A DNA stretch of 60,756 nt from Burkholderiales bacterium (GTDB lineage Bacteria; Pseudomonadota; Gammaproteobacteria; Burkholderiales; Burkholderiaceae_C). Below are positions 36,628 through 46,149 of the stretch, one piece after another. Where the stretch lies: assembly GCA_018969975.1 (NCBI GenBank), contig JAGWXI010000006.1:1-60756 (forward strand), read 5' to 3'. The position numbers were made by a program, and so were the translations under genes. The notes beneath the pieces were generated by a model. The model saw nothing but the letters and a program-made list of their open reading frames with translations, ran no database searches and was not told where the DNA came from. Numbering within the stretch: the first letter of the stretch is position 1; each line of letters starts with the position of its first letter.

Positions 36628-37301
36628 GTACTGCTATAAGTTTGTTAGTGGTTGATGACCATCCCCTGTTTCGACGTGGCCTGCTATCGCTTTTATCGCA
36701 AGATGACAGATTTACCGTCTTAGGCGAGGCTAGTGACATTGGTGAGGCTTTGCGCATCCTCAATACCACTGTGCCAGATGTAATTTTGCTAGATAACCAT
36801 TTACCAGGCGTCAAAGGTGTAGATGCGATTTGCGCACTTAAAGCCTCTCACGATAATTTACGAATCATGATGCTTACAGTTAGTGAAGATGAAGATGATT
36901 TAGCCAAAGCTTTACAAAACGGTGCAGATGGTTACCTTTTGAAAACTTCAGACTCTGCCCAGTTGTGTGATGCCATAGTCAAAGTGACAGAGGGACAGTC
37001 TGTGGTTAGCCCTGAAATGATGAATAAATTGGTTTCAGCGCTTCGCCAGCCATTGGAACAAGATTTGCAAGTATCTTTGCGTTCAGTTGTCAACCCTCTT
37101 CACATTTGGGATCTACTTTCACCCAGAGAGAAGGAAATATTTTTACAAGTTGCCAAAAGCCTGAGTAATAAACAAATTGCACGCGATTTGAATATTGCTG
37201 AAACAACTGTCAAAATTCATATCCAGCATATTTTTAAAAAACTAGATTTCAATTCAAGGGTACAAATTGCTGTGTTTGCAGCTACCCATGGCTTAGTTTG
37301 A
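36624..37301 (+). CDS. narL: Nitrate/nitrite response regulator NarL
   Basis: A 225-residue response regulator. The receiver has the acidic pair in VVDDHPLFRRGL, a phospho-acceptor Asp in VILLDNHLPGVKG and Lys in YLLKTSD. The C-terminal LuxR-type HTH is LLSPREKEIFLQVAKSLSN then NKQIARDLNIAETTVKIHIQ. It is coupled to narX (ATGA). Its TGA stop lies inside an FNR-type box and a strong terminator follows 25 nt later, so it ends its transcription unit before narK1. Confidence 0.93.
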   Translation: MSTAISLLVVDDHPLFRRGLLSLLSQDDRFTVLGEASDIGEALRILNTTVPDVILLDNHLPGVKGVDAICALKASHDNLRIMMLTVSEDEDDLAKALQNGADGYLLKTSDSAQLCDAIVKVTEGQSVVSPEMMNKLVSALRQPLEQDLQVSLRSVVNPLHIWDLLSPREKEIFLQVAKSLSNKQIARDLNIAETTVKIHIQHIFKKLDFNSRVQIAVFAATHGLV

Positions 37302-37311
37302 TTTATATCAA
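37298..37311 (+). promoter_or_regulatory. Perfect FNR/Anr box overlapping the narL stop
   Basis: TTGAT-TTAT-ATCAA is an exact FNR/Anr/DNR consensus (TTGAT-N4-ATCAA). Its bases 37299-37301 are the narL stop codon. It is upstream of narK1K2GHJI. A class II promoter with the box at -41.5 would start near 37346, inside the terminator hairpin. Confidence 0.65.
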
Positions 37312-37325
37312 TTTAAGTAATCCTT

Positions 37326-37360
37326 AAGGAGGATGTCAGCAACAGCTGCATCCTCCTTTT
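37326..37360 (+). terminator. Rho-independent terminator after narXL
   Basis: A 10-bp stem AAGGAGGATG/CATCCTCCTT (37326-37335 and 37349-37358) has an inner CAGC/GCTG stem with an AACA tetraloop, and TTTT at its 3' end (37357-37360). It is one of the clearest terminators in the window. Confidence 0.75.
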
Positions 37361-37371
37361 GCATTTTGAAT

Positions 37372-37391
37372 ATTGATCTTTAGATCAATAC
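37372..37391. promoter_or_regulatory. 20-bp palindrome upstream of narK1
   Basis: TATTGATCT-TT-AGATCAATA has perfect 9-nt arms. It contains TTGAT and ATCAA but with six bases between them, so it is not a canonical FNR box. It lies 51 nt before narK1 and may be a variant FNR/DNR site or another operator. Confidence 0.4.
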
Positions 37392-37442
37392 CATCTTTCT
37401 TCTTCTTCAAACACACTCAGTTCACGAGTCTGGAGAAGATCA

Positions 37443-38720
37443 ATGAACAACGAACTTACACAACAACGCAAAGCATGGTCAGTTTTGATTGTGAGCACAT
37501 TAGCGTTCACAGTATGTTTTATGGTCTGGATGATGTTTGGTGTTATTGGTGTTCCCATCAAGAAAATGCTGAATCTCAATGCTACTGAGTTTGGCTTATT
37601 GACTGCAACGCCAATTCTGACAGGTTCGCTCATTCGCGTGCCCTTGGGTATTTGGACAGATCGCTTTGGCGGACGTTTGGTAATGGCTGTTTTAATGGCG
37701 ATCACAGTGCCCGCAATCTGGCTTATGGCCTATGCCACTGAGTTTTGGCATTTTTTGGTCATCGGGCTTTTTGTGGGCCTTGCGGGCGGATCATTTTCTG
37801 TTGGTACGCCATATGTAGCGCGTTGGTTTCCTCCAAGCCGTCAGGGCATGGCAATGGGAATTTACGGTGCTGGAAATTCAGGTTCTGCAGTTAATAAATT
37901 TGTAGCGCCAGTCATTCTTGTTGGTTTTGGTTGGGCCATGGTTCCTCAAGTGTATGCAGCGATCATGGCTGGTACTGTGGTTCTGTTCTGGCTGTTCAGT
38001 AAAAGTGATCCAACACACTTGGTCTCGAGTGAAATTAAATTCAGTGCGCAACTCAAAGCTCTGAAAGATCCGAAGGTACTCAAGTACTGTCAGTACTACA
38101 GCATTGTTTTTGGCGGGTATGTGGCATTGGCTCTGTGGATGGTGCAGTACTACATCGGAGAATTTGGTCTTGACATTCGTATTGCAGCTTTGTTGGCTGC
38201 ATGTTTCTCTTTACCCGGAGGTGTTTTACGTGCTGTTGGTGGTTGGTTAAGTGATAAGTATGGTGCACACAGTGTGACTTGGTGGGTGCTGTGGGTGAGT
38301 TGGATTTGCTTATTTTTATTGTCCTATCCACAAACAGATTTCACCATCATCACGATCTACGGACCAGAGACTTTTCACATTGGACTCAACGTCTACATGT
38401 TTACAGGACTGATGTTTATCTTAGGCGTGGCATGGGCATTTGGAAAAGCCAGCGTTTTCAAATACATCGCTGACGACTACCCGAACAATATTGGAACGAT
38501 CAGTGGCATCGTCGGGTTAGCTGGTGGATTAGGCGGTTTTGTACTTCCCGTCGTATTCGGAGCACTGTTAGATATCACAGGAGTTCGCAGCAGCGCTTTC
38601 ATGTTTATGTACGGCGTAGTCTGGGTATCTTTGATTTGGATGTATTGGACAGAAGTTCGCAAAACTGAAGTTTTAGGTAAGAACGCACCTCAACCACCCT
38701 TTGCACGTTCTTCCATTTAA
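37443..38720 (+). CDS. narK1: Nitrate/nitrite transporter NarK1
   Basis: A 425-residue MFS protein with about 12 hydrophobic helices. The nitrate signature is present in both halves (VGLAGGSFSVGTPYVARWFP and GTISGIVGLAGGLGGFVLPV), with the substrate Arg in GSLIRVPLGIWTDRFGGR and the later GGVLRAVGGWLSDKYG. Size and motif order match the type I NarK, thought to be a nitrate/proton symporter. It has RBS GGAGAAG and is first gene of narK1K2GHJI. Confidence 0.9.
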   Translation: MNNELTQQRKAWSVLIVSTLAFTVCFMVWMMFGVIGVPIKKMLNLNATEFGLLTATPILTGSLIRVPLGIWTDRFGGRLVMAVLMAITVPAIWLMAYATEFWHFLVIGLFVGLAGGSFSVGTPYVARWFPPSRQGMAMGIYGAGNSGSAVNKFVAPVILVGFGWAMVPQVYAAIMAGTVVLFWLFSKSDPTHLVSSEIKFSAQLKALKDPKVLKYCQYYSIVFGGYVALALWMVQYYIGEFGLDIRIAALLAACFSLPGGVLRAVGGWLSDKYGAHSVTWWVLWVSWICLFLLSYPQTDFTIITIYGPETFHIGLNVYMFTGLMFILGVAWAFGKASVFKYIADDYPNNIGTISGIVGLAGGLGGFVLPVVFGALLDITGVRSSAFMFMYGVVWVSLIWMYWTEVRKTEVLGKNAPQPPFARSSI

Positions 38721-38752
38721 ACCCGCTGATTTAATTGACTAAAGGAGATCGT

Positions 38753-40105
38753 ATGCGTGATGAAAATTTCGCAGTTGATAGTACTTGGATATCCAAGTGG
38801 GAGCCTGAAAACGAGGAGTTCTGGAAAAGTAGTGGTTCTCGTCTTGCTTGGGTAACTTTAGCCATAACTACCTTGAATCTAACCATGGCATTCATGGCTT
38901 GGTTTTTAGTTTCTGCACTTGTTGTCAGATTACCTCAAATTGGATTTCAATTTTCATCTAACCAGTTATTTTGGCTAGCTGCAATGCCTGGTCTTGCCGG
39001 TGGCACTTTACGGCTAGTGCATATGTTTTTAACACCAATGCTTGGAACTAAAAAAGTAGTTGCATTGTCAACACTGTCGTTGTTATTGCCTCTAGTTGGA
39101 TGGTTTTATGCAGTGCAAGATTTGTCTACTCCTTATTGGATGCTTTTAACACTCGCATTTTTAGCAGGATTAGGTGGTGGTAATTTTTCATCCTTTATGC
39201 CATCAACTTCATTGTTTTTTCCTAAGCGCTTACAAGGTACGGCTTTAGCAATACAAGCAGGAATTGGTAATTTTGGTGTATCGATTGTTCAATTTGTCAC
39301 ACCTTGGATTATTGGCTTTGCATTGCTAGGTGGTGCTAGTTTTTTGGGTGAATCACAGGTCTTGAGCAAAGGCGGCGTGGAGAGTAAGGTTTACCTACAA
39401 AACGCAGCAGCGGTGATGATTCCTCTTGTAGTTGTTTTTGGTATCAGCGCTTGGATATTTTTGAAATCCGTTCCTATCAAAGCAAATTTCGCGCAGCAGT
39501 TTGATATTTTTAACTCGCGCCATACATGGAGTATGACTTCCCTCTACATCATGACGTTTGGGGCTTTTTCCGGTCTTGCAGCTACTTTTCCATTATTGAT
39601 AAAACAAATATACGGGGGATTTGAAGGTGCTCCAGATCCACTGGCATGGGCATTTTGGGGGCCACTCGTAGGCTCAGCCGCACGGGTCGCAGCTGGACCT
39701 TTGTCTGACAAATTTGGGGGGGCACGGGTTACGCACTGGGCTGCTTTAGGCATGTTGCTCTCTACTCTTTGGGTGACAACCCTGACGCATCCCAATGGGT
39801 TGGATAGTTTTCCCATGTTTGTTACTGGAATGCTGGTTTTATTTTTTTTCGCTGGGGTTGGTAACGCTTCTACTTTTAAACAAATGCCCATGCTGTTTGA
39901 CCCACGCCAAGCTGGTGGTGTTATAGGTTTTACTGGCGCTATAGCTGCGTATGGCCCATTCATTTTCGGTATGTTGTTTGCAAGTTCATTTGCAGCTTAC
40001 AAATCCGCAACACCAGTTTTTTACGCCTTAGCAGCTTTCTTTGCCTTCAATTTATTACTTAACTGGTGGATGTACGCCCGACGAGGCGCTTTAAATCCTT
40101 GCTAA
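38753..40105 (+). CDS. narK2: Nitrate/nitrite transporter NarK2
   Basis: A second NarK-type MFS protein, 450 residues from ATG 38753, which has RBS AAAGGAGAT. Signatures are FLAGLGGGNFSSFMPSTSLF in the first half and FIFGMLFASSF and GVIGFTGAIAAYGPFIFG in the second, with Arg in GGTLRLVHMFLTPM and GSAARVAAGPLSDKFGG. The longer N-terminus and the extended loop before helix 7 fit the type II NarK, a nitrate/nitrite antiporter. It lies 23 nt before narG. Confidence 0.9.
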   Translation: MRDENFAVDSTWISKWEPENEEFWKSSGSRLAWVTLAITTLNLTMAFMAWFLVSALVVRLPQIGFQFSSNQLFWLAAMPGLAGGTLRLVHMFLTPMLGTKKVVALSTLSLLLPLVGWFYAVQDLSTPYWMLLTLAFLAGLGGGNFSSFMPSTSLFFPKRLQGTALAIQAGIGNFGVSIVQFVTPWIIGFALLGGASFLGESQVLSKGGVESKVYLQNAAAVMIPLVVVFGISAWIFLKSVPIKANFAQQFDIFNSRHTWSMTSLYIMTFGAFSGLAATFPLLIKQIYGGFEGAPDPLAWAFWGPLVGSAARVAAGPLSDKFGGARVTHWAALGMLLSTLWVTTLTHPNGLDSFPMFVTGMLVLFFFAGVGNASTFKQMPMLFDPRQAGGVIGFTGAIAAYGPFIFGMLFASSFAAYKSATPVFYALAAFFAFNLLLNWWMYARRGALNPC

Positions 40106-40127
40106 CTGTTTATTGCGGAGATCAATC

Positions 40128-43100
40128 ATGAGTCATTTTTTAGATCGTTTAAATTATTTTTCAAATCCAAAAGAATCGTTTTCAAATGGTCACGGTCTTG
40201 CCACTGGGGAAGACCGAACTTGGGAGGATGCGTACCGCAATCGTTGGGCACATGACAAGGTTGTTCGAAGTACCCATGGCGTCAATTGCACAGGTTCCTG
40301 TTCATGGAAGATATATGTCAAAGGTGGCATCGTCACTTGGGAAACACAGCAAACCGATTACCCACGTACACGAGCGGATTTACCAAATCATGAACCTCGA
40401 GGCTGTGCGCGTGGCGCCTCTTATTCATGGTATTTGTACAGTGCTAATCGCGTGAAATACCCTATGGTGCGCGCGCGCTTATTAAAAAATTGGCGTGCTG
40501 CGATAGCGGTTGCTAAAAGCCCAGTAGATGCGTGGACTGCGATTGTGGAGAATGCTGAGTCAAGAGCGCAATGGCAGCACCAACGTGGTTTAGGTGGCTT
40601 TGTTCGAAGCACGTGGAATGAAGTCAATCAGATGATTGCCAGTGCAAACGTCTACACGGCAAAGAAATACGGTCCTGATCGCATCATCGGTTTTTCACCA
40701 ATTCCAGCTATGTCGATGGTGAGTTATGCCGCTGGTAGCCGATACTTATCTTTGATCGGTGGCGTCTGCATGAGTTTTTATGATTGGTACTGCGATTTAC
40801 CACCCTCGAGCCCTCAAGTGTGGGGTGAACAAACTGATGTACCGGAATCTGCTGACTGGTACAACTCCACATTCATCATCGCATGGGGTTCTAACGTACC
40901 TCAAACACGCACCCCTGATGCGCACTTCTTTACAGAGGTTCGCTACAAAGGTGCAAAAACTGTAGCAATCACACCTGACTATGCTGAAGTAAGCAAATTA
41001 GCTGATCTGTGGATGCACCCTAAGCAAGGAACAGACGCTGCGATTGCAATGGCTATGGGGCATGTGATTTTGAAAGAGTTTTACGTCGACAAAAGAAGCA
41101 GCTACTTCGATGACTATGTGCGACGCTACACCGATATGCCCAACTTGGTGCAGCTAGAGGAGCGCACCTTGCCCGATGGACGCAAGGTAGTCGTCCCAGG
41201 TCGTTATATCCGAGCCAGTGATTTCAATGGCCAGTTGGGTCAAGTCAATAACCCTGAATGGAAAACTGTTGCCTTGGATCAATTCGACAAGGTCGTTTTA
41301 CCAAACGGTTCAATTGGTTTTCGATGGGGCGCAGAGGGACGGGCTGATACAGGTAAATGGAATCTTGAGAATAAAGAGGCACGAGGTGGCAATGTCGTCA
41401 AGCTCAAGCTCAGTTTGATGGAAGGTGAAGGCAGTGACTTCCAAGTGGATGAGGTTGCTTTTCCCTATTTTGGCGGAATCGATACGCCGCACTTCACCGC
41501 AAACAAGCACCAAGACGTACTAGTACGAAAAGTACCAGTGCGTCGCATCAAACTTGGAAAAGCAGGCGAGGAACGTTACGCCTTAGTAGCAACTGTATTT
41601 GATTTGACATTAGCCAACTATGGAGTGGCACGAGGAATAGACGGCGAGACTGTAGCTACAAGCTATAACCAAGACGTGCCTTATACGCCCGCATGGCAAG
41701 AAAAAATCACTGGTGTCAAACGTGATCAAGTCATTGCAGTAGCGCGTCAATTCGCAGACAACGCGGATAAAACACACGGCAAATCCATGGTCATTATTGG
41801 TGCGGCGATGAATCACTGGTATCACAGCGATATGAATTACCGCGGCATCATCAACATGCTGATGATGTGTGGTTGTATCGGTCAAAGCGGAGGCGGCTGG
41901 GCGCACTATGTAGGACAAGAAAAACTTCGTCCACAAACCGGCTGGACTGCCTTGGCATTTGCACTCGACTGGGTGCGCCCACCCCGTCAAATGAACAGTA
42001 CCAGTTTCTTCTATGCGCATACAGATCAGTGGCGTTACGAAAAACTGGGTGTTGAAGAAATTTTGTCACCTTTGGCTGATAAATCTAAATTCAACGGTAG
42101 TTTGATTGATTTCAACGTTCGCGCAGAACGGATGGGTTGGCTACCAAGTGCTCCACAGTTACAGACTAATCCAATGCAAGTGGTCAAGAATGCACAAACT
42201 GCAGGAATAGATCCAAAGGATTACGCTGTTCAAGCATTGCAAGATGGCAGTCTGAAGTTAAGCTGTGAAGATCCAGATAATCCTTTGAATTGGCCACGCA
42301 ATATGTTCGTGTGGCGTTCTAATTTATTGGGATCTTCCGGCAAGGGTCATGAGTACTTCTTGAAACACTTGTTAGGAACTAGCCATGGTGTTCAAGGCAA
42401 AGACTTAGGCCCTGAGGACGCCAAACCAACAGAAGTTAAGTGGCATGACAAAGCTCCTGAAGGTAAGCTTGATTTGCTGGTGACTCTAGATTTCCGCATG
42501 AGCACAACCTGCATGTATTCCGATATCGTGCTGCCCACAGCCACTTGGTATGAAAAAAACGACCTCAATACCAGTGACATGCACCCCTTTATTCATCCCT
42601 TGTCGACTGCGGTTGATCCAGCGTGGCAAAGCCGAAGCGATTGGGAGATTTATAAAGGATTTGCAAAAGCATTCAGCGAAGTTTGTGTGGGTCATTTGGG
42701 TGTCGAGAAGGAACTCGTGTTGTCCCCACTCATGCACGACAGTCCTGCTGAGTTGGCGCAACCCTTTGATGTCAAAGAGTGGCGCAAGGGCGATTGCGCA
42801 CTTGTTCCCGGAAAAACTGGACCACAAATCAATGTGGTGGAACGTGACTACCCAAACACCTACCAACGATTCACTGCGCTGGGTCCACTCATGACCAAGG
42901 TAGGAAATGGTGGAAAAGGCATCAGTTGGAATACTGCTGATGAAGTACAGCAATTGGGTGAACTCAATGGCCAAGTACGAACTGAAGGGGTCACCAAGGG
43001 TTTGCCCAAAATTGAAACCGATATTGACGCTTGCGAAGTTGTTTTGCAGCTCGCGCCTGAAACCAATGGACATGTGGCTGTCAAAGCATGGGAGGCCTTG

Positions 43101-43910
43101 GGCAAGATCACAGGTAGAGACCATACCCATTTAGCTTTGCATCGTGAGGATGAGAAGATTCGCTTTCGTGATATCCAAGCGCAACCTAGAAAAATCATTA
43201 GTTCACCAACTTGGTCAGGGCTTGAAAGCGAAAAGGTGTCCTACAACGCAGGCTACACCAACGTGCACGAGTTAATTCCATGGCGAACGCTTACCGGTCG
43301 TCAACACTTCTACCTAGACCACCCTTGGGTGATTGCATTTGGAGAAGCTTTGACGAGTTATCGCCCCCCCGTTGATTTAAAAACAGTGGACACCATGATC
43401 GACCGCAAGCCTAATGGCTATAAGGAGATCTCTCTTAACTTTATAACCCCGCATCAAAAGTGGGGTATCCACAGTACATACAGCGATAACTTGCATATGT
43501 TGACGCTCAATCGTGGCGGCCCCGTCGTATGGCTGAGTGAAGATGACGCCAAGACTGCAGGGATTGTGGATAACGACTGGATTGAGTTATTCAATATCAA
43601 TGGCTCCATTGCAGCACGTGCGGTGGTGAGTCAACGTGTCAATCCGGGGATGGTTTTGATGTACCACGCTCAGGAAAAAATCATCAACACGCCTGGCTCT
43701 GAAATATCAGGAATGCGCGGTGGTATTCACAACTCTGTGACCCGCATAGTGACTAAGCCTACACACATGATAGGCGGCTATGCCCAATTCAGTTACGGAT
43801 TTAACTACTACGGAACGATTGGTACCAACCGTGATGAATTCGTGGTTGTGCGCAAGATGCGAAAGATTGACTGGCTGGATAACGAATCGAATAACCAGGT
43901 TCAGGCCTAA
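40128..43910 (+). CDS. narG: Respiratory nitrate reductase alpha subunit NarG
   Basis: Molybdopterin catalytic subunit reducing nitrate to nitrite at the cytoplasmic face; 1260 residues from ATG 40128. The FS0 cluster motif HGVNCTGSCSWKIY, with the His ligand, and CARGASYSWYLY lie near the N-terminus. The Mo-ligating Asp region is in YDWYCDLPPSSPQVWGEQTD near residue 220. The C-terminal molydopterin-dinucleotide binding domain has LHMLTLNRGGPVVWLSEDDA. No twin-arginine signal is obvious beyond the N-terminal NarG leader. It is followed 17 nt later by narH. Confidence 0.95.
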   Translation: MSHFLDRLNYFSNPKESFSNGHGLATGEDRTWEDAYRNRWAHDKVVRSTHGVNCTGSCSWKIYVKGGIVTWETQQTDYPRTRADLPNHEPRGCARGASYSWYLYSANRVKYPMVRARLLKNWRAAIAVAKSPVDAWTAIVENAESRAQWQHQRGLGGFVRSTWNEVNQMIASANVYTAKKYGPDRIIGFSPIPAMSMVSYAAGSRYLSLIGGVCMSFYDWYCDLPPSSPQVWGEQTDVPESADWYNSTFIIAWGSNVPQTRTPDAHFFTEVRYKGAKTVAITPDYAEVSKLADLWMHPKQGTDAAIAMAMGHVILKEFYVDKRSSYFDDYVRRYTDMPNLVQLEERTLPDGRKVVVPGRYIRASDFNGQLGQVNNPEWKTVALDQFDKVVLPNGSIGFRWGAEGRADTGKWNLENKEARGGNVVKLKLSLMEGEGSDFQVDEVAFPYFGGIDTPHFTANKHQDVLVRKVPVRRIKLGKAGEERYALVATVFDLTLANYGVARGIDGETVATSYNQDVPYTPAWQEKITGVKRDQVIAVARQFADNADKTHGKSMVIIGAAMNHWYHSDMNYRGIINMLMMCGCIGQSGGGWAHYVGQEKLRPQTGWTALAFALDWVRPPRQMNSTSFFYAHTDQWRYEKLGVEEILSPLADKSKFNGSLIDFNVRAERMGWLPSAPQLQTNPMQVVKNAQTAGIDPKDYAVQALQDGSLKLSCEDPDNPLNWPRNMFVWRSNLLGSSGKGHEYFLKHLLGTSHGVQGKDLGPEDAKPTEVKWHDKAPEGKLDLLVTLDFRMSTTCMYSDIVLPTATWYEKNDLNTSDMHPFIHPLSTAVDPAWQSRSDWEIYKGFAKAFSEVCVGHLGVEKELVLSPLMHDSPAELAQPFDVKEWRKGDCALVPGKTGPQINVVERDYPNTYQRFTALGPLMTKVGNGGKGISWNTADEVQQLGELNGQVRTEGVTKGLPKIETDIDACEVVLQLAPETNGHVAVKAWEALGKITGRDHTHLALHREDEKIRFRDIQAQPRKIISSPTWSGLESEKVSYNAGYTNVHELIPWRTLTGRQHFYLDHPWVIAFGEALTSYRPPVDLKTVDTMIDRKPNGYKEISLNFITPHQKWGIHSTYSDNLHMLTLNRGGPVVWLSEDDAKTAGIVDNDWIELFNINGSIAARAVVSQRVNPGMVLMYHAQEKIINTPGSEISGMRGGIHNSVTRIVTKPTHMIGGYAQFSYGFNYYGTIGTNRDEFVVVRKMRKIDWLDNESNNQVQA

Positions 43911-43927
43911 AGCGCAAGGAGAAATAT

Positions 43928-45475
43928 ATGAAAGTTCGTGCACAAATAGCCATGGTTCTGAATTTGGATAAATGCATCGGTTGTCACACCTGTTCTGTCA
44001 CGTGTAAAAACGTTTGGACCAGTCGTCCTGGTATGGAATACGCGTGGTTCAACAATGTTGAGACCAAACCTGGAATTGGTTATCCAAAAAACTGGGAAGA
44101 TCAAAACTTCTGGAAGGGCGGTTGGACACGTAAATCTGACGGATCTATCCAACCAAAGCAAGGGGGAAAGTGGAAATTATTGATGAATATTTTCGCCAAC
44201 CCCAACATGCCACAGATCGATGATTACTACGAACCCTTCACCTTCGATTATGAGTACTTACAAAGTGCGCCAGAGATGAAGGCCGCGCCCACCGCGCGCC
44301 CCCGTAGCTTGATCACCGGTCAGCGTATGACCAAAATCGAATGGGGACCCAATTGGGAAGAGATTTTGGGGGGTGAGTTCAGTAAGCGCAGCAAAGATGC
44401 GAACCTTGCAAATTTTGAACAAGTGCAAAAAGACATGGTGGGGCAATTTGAAAACACTTTCATGATGTACTTACCTCGCCTTTGCGAACATTGCCTAAAC
44501 CCCGCATGTGTGGCTTCATGCCCATCGGGTTCAATTTACAAGCGTGAGGAAGATGGCATTGTCTTGATTGACCAAGACAAATGCCGAGGATGGCGCATGT
44601 GTGTGAGCGGGTGTCCTTATAAAAAGATTTATTACAACTGGCAGACTGGTAAAGCTGAAAAATGCATCTTTTGCTTCCCAAGAATTGAAGCAGGTCAACC
44701 AACTGTTTGTTCTGAAACGTGTGTTGGTCGGATCCGCTACTTAGGCGTTGTGTTGTATGACGCAGACCGTATTGCAGAGGCAGCAAGCACGGAAAATGAA
44801 CAAGATTTATATCAATCGCAGTTAGATATTTTCTTGAATCCTCATGATCCTAAAGTCTTGGCACAAGCGCGCGCCGATGGCATTCCTGATGCTTGGTTAG
44901 AAGGCGCCCAAAAAAGCCCTGTCTACAAAATGGCGATTGACTGGAAGGTCGCACTACCGTTACATCCTGAATACCGAACTCTGCCCATGGTTTGGTATGT
45001 TCCGCCCCTCTCACCCATCACGACAGCGGTCAATGCTGGGCATATGGGAATGAATGGTGAATTACCGGATGTGCATCAAATGCGTATTCCAGTGCAATAC
45101 CTAGCGAATTTGTTGACTGCTGGAGATACGGGTCCTGTGGTGAGAGCACTTGAACGGATGTTGGCCATGCGCGCCTTTCAACGCGGCATCCATGTTGATG
45201 GCGTACACAACCAATCTGTTTTAGATCAGGTTGGTTTAACTGTCGCTCAAGTTCAAGAGATGTATCAAATCATGGCGATTGCAAACTATGAAGATCGGTT
45301 TGTGGTTCCAAGCACGCACCGTGAATATGCTGAGGACGCATTTGATATTCGTGGTGGTTGTGGTTTTTCTTTTGGTAATGGTTGCTCCGATGGTCAGACC
45401 GATACCAGCATATTTGGCGGTAATAAGCGTCGAACTATTCCAATTTATCCTGCAGTTTCAGGAGACTTGACATGA
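43928..45475 (+). CDS. narH: Respiratory nitrate reductase beta subunit NarH
   Basis: Electron-transfer subunit with three 4Fe-4S and one 3Fe-4S cluster, 515 residues. Cys groups are CIGCHTCSVTCKNVW near residue 16, CEHCLNPACVASCPSGSIY near residue 184, CRGWRMCVSGCPYKK, where Trp replaces a Cys to give the 3Fe-4S centre, and CIFCFPRIEAGQPTVC. The late CGFSFGNGCSDG tail is variable. It is coupled to narJ by a 4-nt overlap. Confidence 0.95.
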   Translation: MKVRAQIAMVLNLDKCIGCHTCSVTCKNVWTSRPGMEYAWFNNVETKPGIGYPKNWEDQNFWKGGWTRKSDGSIQPKQGGKWKLLMNIFANPNMPQIDDYYEPFTFDYEYLQSAPEMKAAPTARPRSLITGQRMTKIEWGPNWEEILGGEFSKRSKDANLANFEQVQKDMVGQFENTFMMYLPRLCEHCLNPACVASCPSGSIYKREEDGIVLIDQDKCRGWRMCVSGCPYKKIYYNWQTGKAEKCIFCFPRIEAGQPTVCSETCVGRIRYLGVVLYDADRIAEAASTENEQDLYQSQLDIFLNPHDPKVLAQARADGIPDAWLEGAQKSPVYKMAIDWKVALPLHPEYRTLPMVWYVPPLSPITTAVNAGHMGMNGELPDVHQMRIPVQYLANLLTAGDTGPVVRALERMLAMRAFQRGIHVDGVHNQSVLDQVGLTVAQVQEMYQIMAIANYEDRFVVPSTHREYAEDAFDIRGGCGFSFGNGCSDGQTDTSIFGGNKRRTIPIYPAVSGDLT

Positions 45476-46149
45476 AAAAAAATTCTTATTCAATGCGAGC
45501 GCTTGCGTTGTTATTGTCATATCCAGATGAAAAAATCCGATCTCAAATGTGTGCAGTGATGGATGTTCTCAACACAGAGGCAATTTTGACTAAACCTCGG
45601 CTAACAGAGTTAAATGCATTTGTTAGCTATCTCCAGCAGATGGATCCGCTAGAAGCGGAGTCACGCTATGTAGAAACTTTTGATCGTGGTCGTTCAACAT
45701 GCTTGAACTTGTTTGAGCATATTCATGGTGATTCGCGGGAACGCGGTCCAGCCATGATTGATTTAGCGCAAACCTATGCCCAATCTGGGTTAAATCTTGA
45801 CCCAGATGAGTTGCCAGATCATTTGTGTGTAGTGCTGGAGTTTGCATCAACACAAGACCCAGAGATTGCACATGCGTTTCTCGGGGAAATGACGCACATC
45901 CTCAATGTTATTTTTAGCGGATTGCTCAAACGCGAAAGTCCTTATGCCTCAGTTATTGCTGCCGTGCTTGAAATATCAGGATACAAGGCGCAAGCCGTGA
46001 GCATTCCTGCCGAAGCATCGTTGGATGAAAGCTGGCAGGAGCCTGAAGCGTTTGATGGTTGTAGCAACCTAGGTCAGGCTAGACCAAATCAACAACACCC
46101 CATTCATTTTTTTAAAAAAAATAACGACACCAAAGGAGTGGCAGCATGA
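45472..46149 (+). CDS. narJ: Nitrate reductase assembly chaperone NarJ
   Basis: Cytoplasmic chaperone of the TorD/NarJ family needed for cofactor insertion into NarGH; 225 residues. The N-terminal ALALLLSYPDEKIRSQM and the central YVETFDRGRSTCLNLFEHIH motif, followed by GDSRERGPAM and ELPDHLCVVLEF, are the NarJ hallmarks. It overlaps narH and narI by 4 nt each, so all three subunits are translated in step. Confidence 0.94.
   Translation: MKKNSYSMRALALLLSYPDEKIRSQMCAVMDVLNTEAILTKPRLTELNAFVSYLQQMDPLEAESRYVETFDRGRSTCLNLFEHIHGDSRERGPAMIDLAQTYAQSGLNLDPDELPDHLCVVLEFASTQDPEIAHAFLGEMTHILNVIFSGLLKRESPYASVIAAVLEISGYKAQAVSIPAEASLDESWQEPEAFDGCSNLGQARPNQQHPIHFFKKNNDTKGVAA

Noticed and set aside
37372-37391. 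Palindrome before narK1 as a canonical FNR box
   Set aside because: Six bases separate TTGAT and ATCAA instead of four; reported only as an unassigned palindrome.
42486-43130. Long open frame antisense to narG (214 codons)
   Set aside because: It lies wholly inside narG, whose frame is conserved throughout; composition is that of a reverse-complement shadow.
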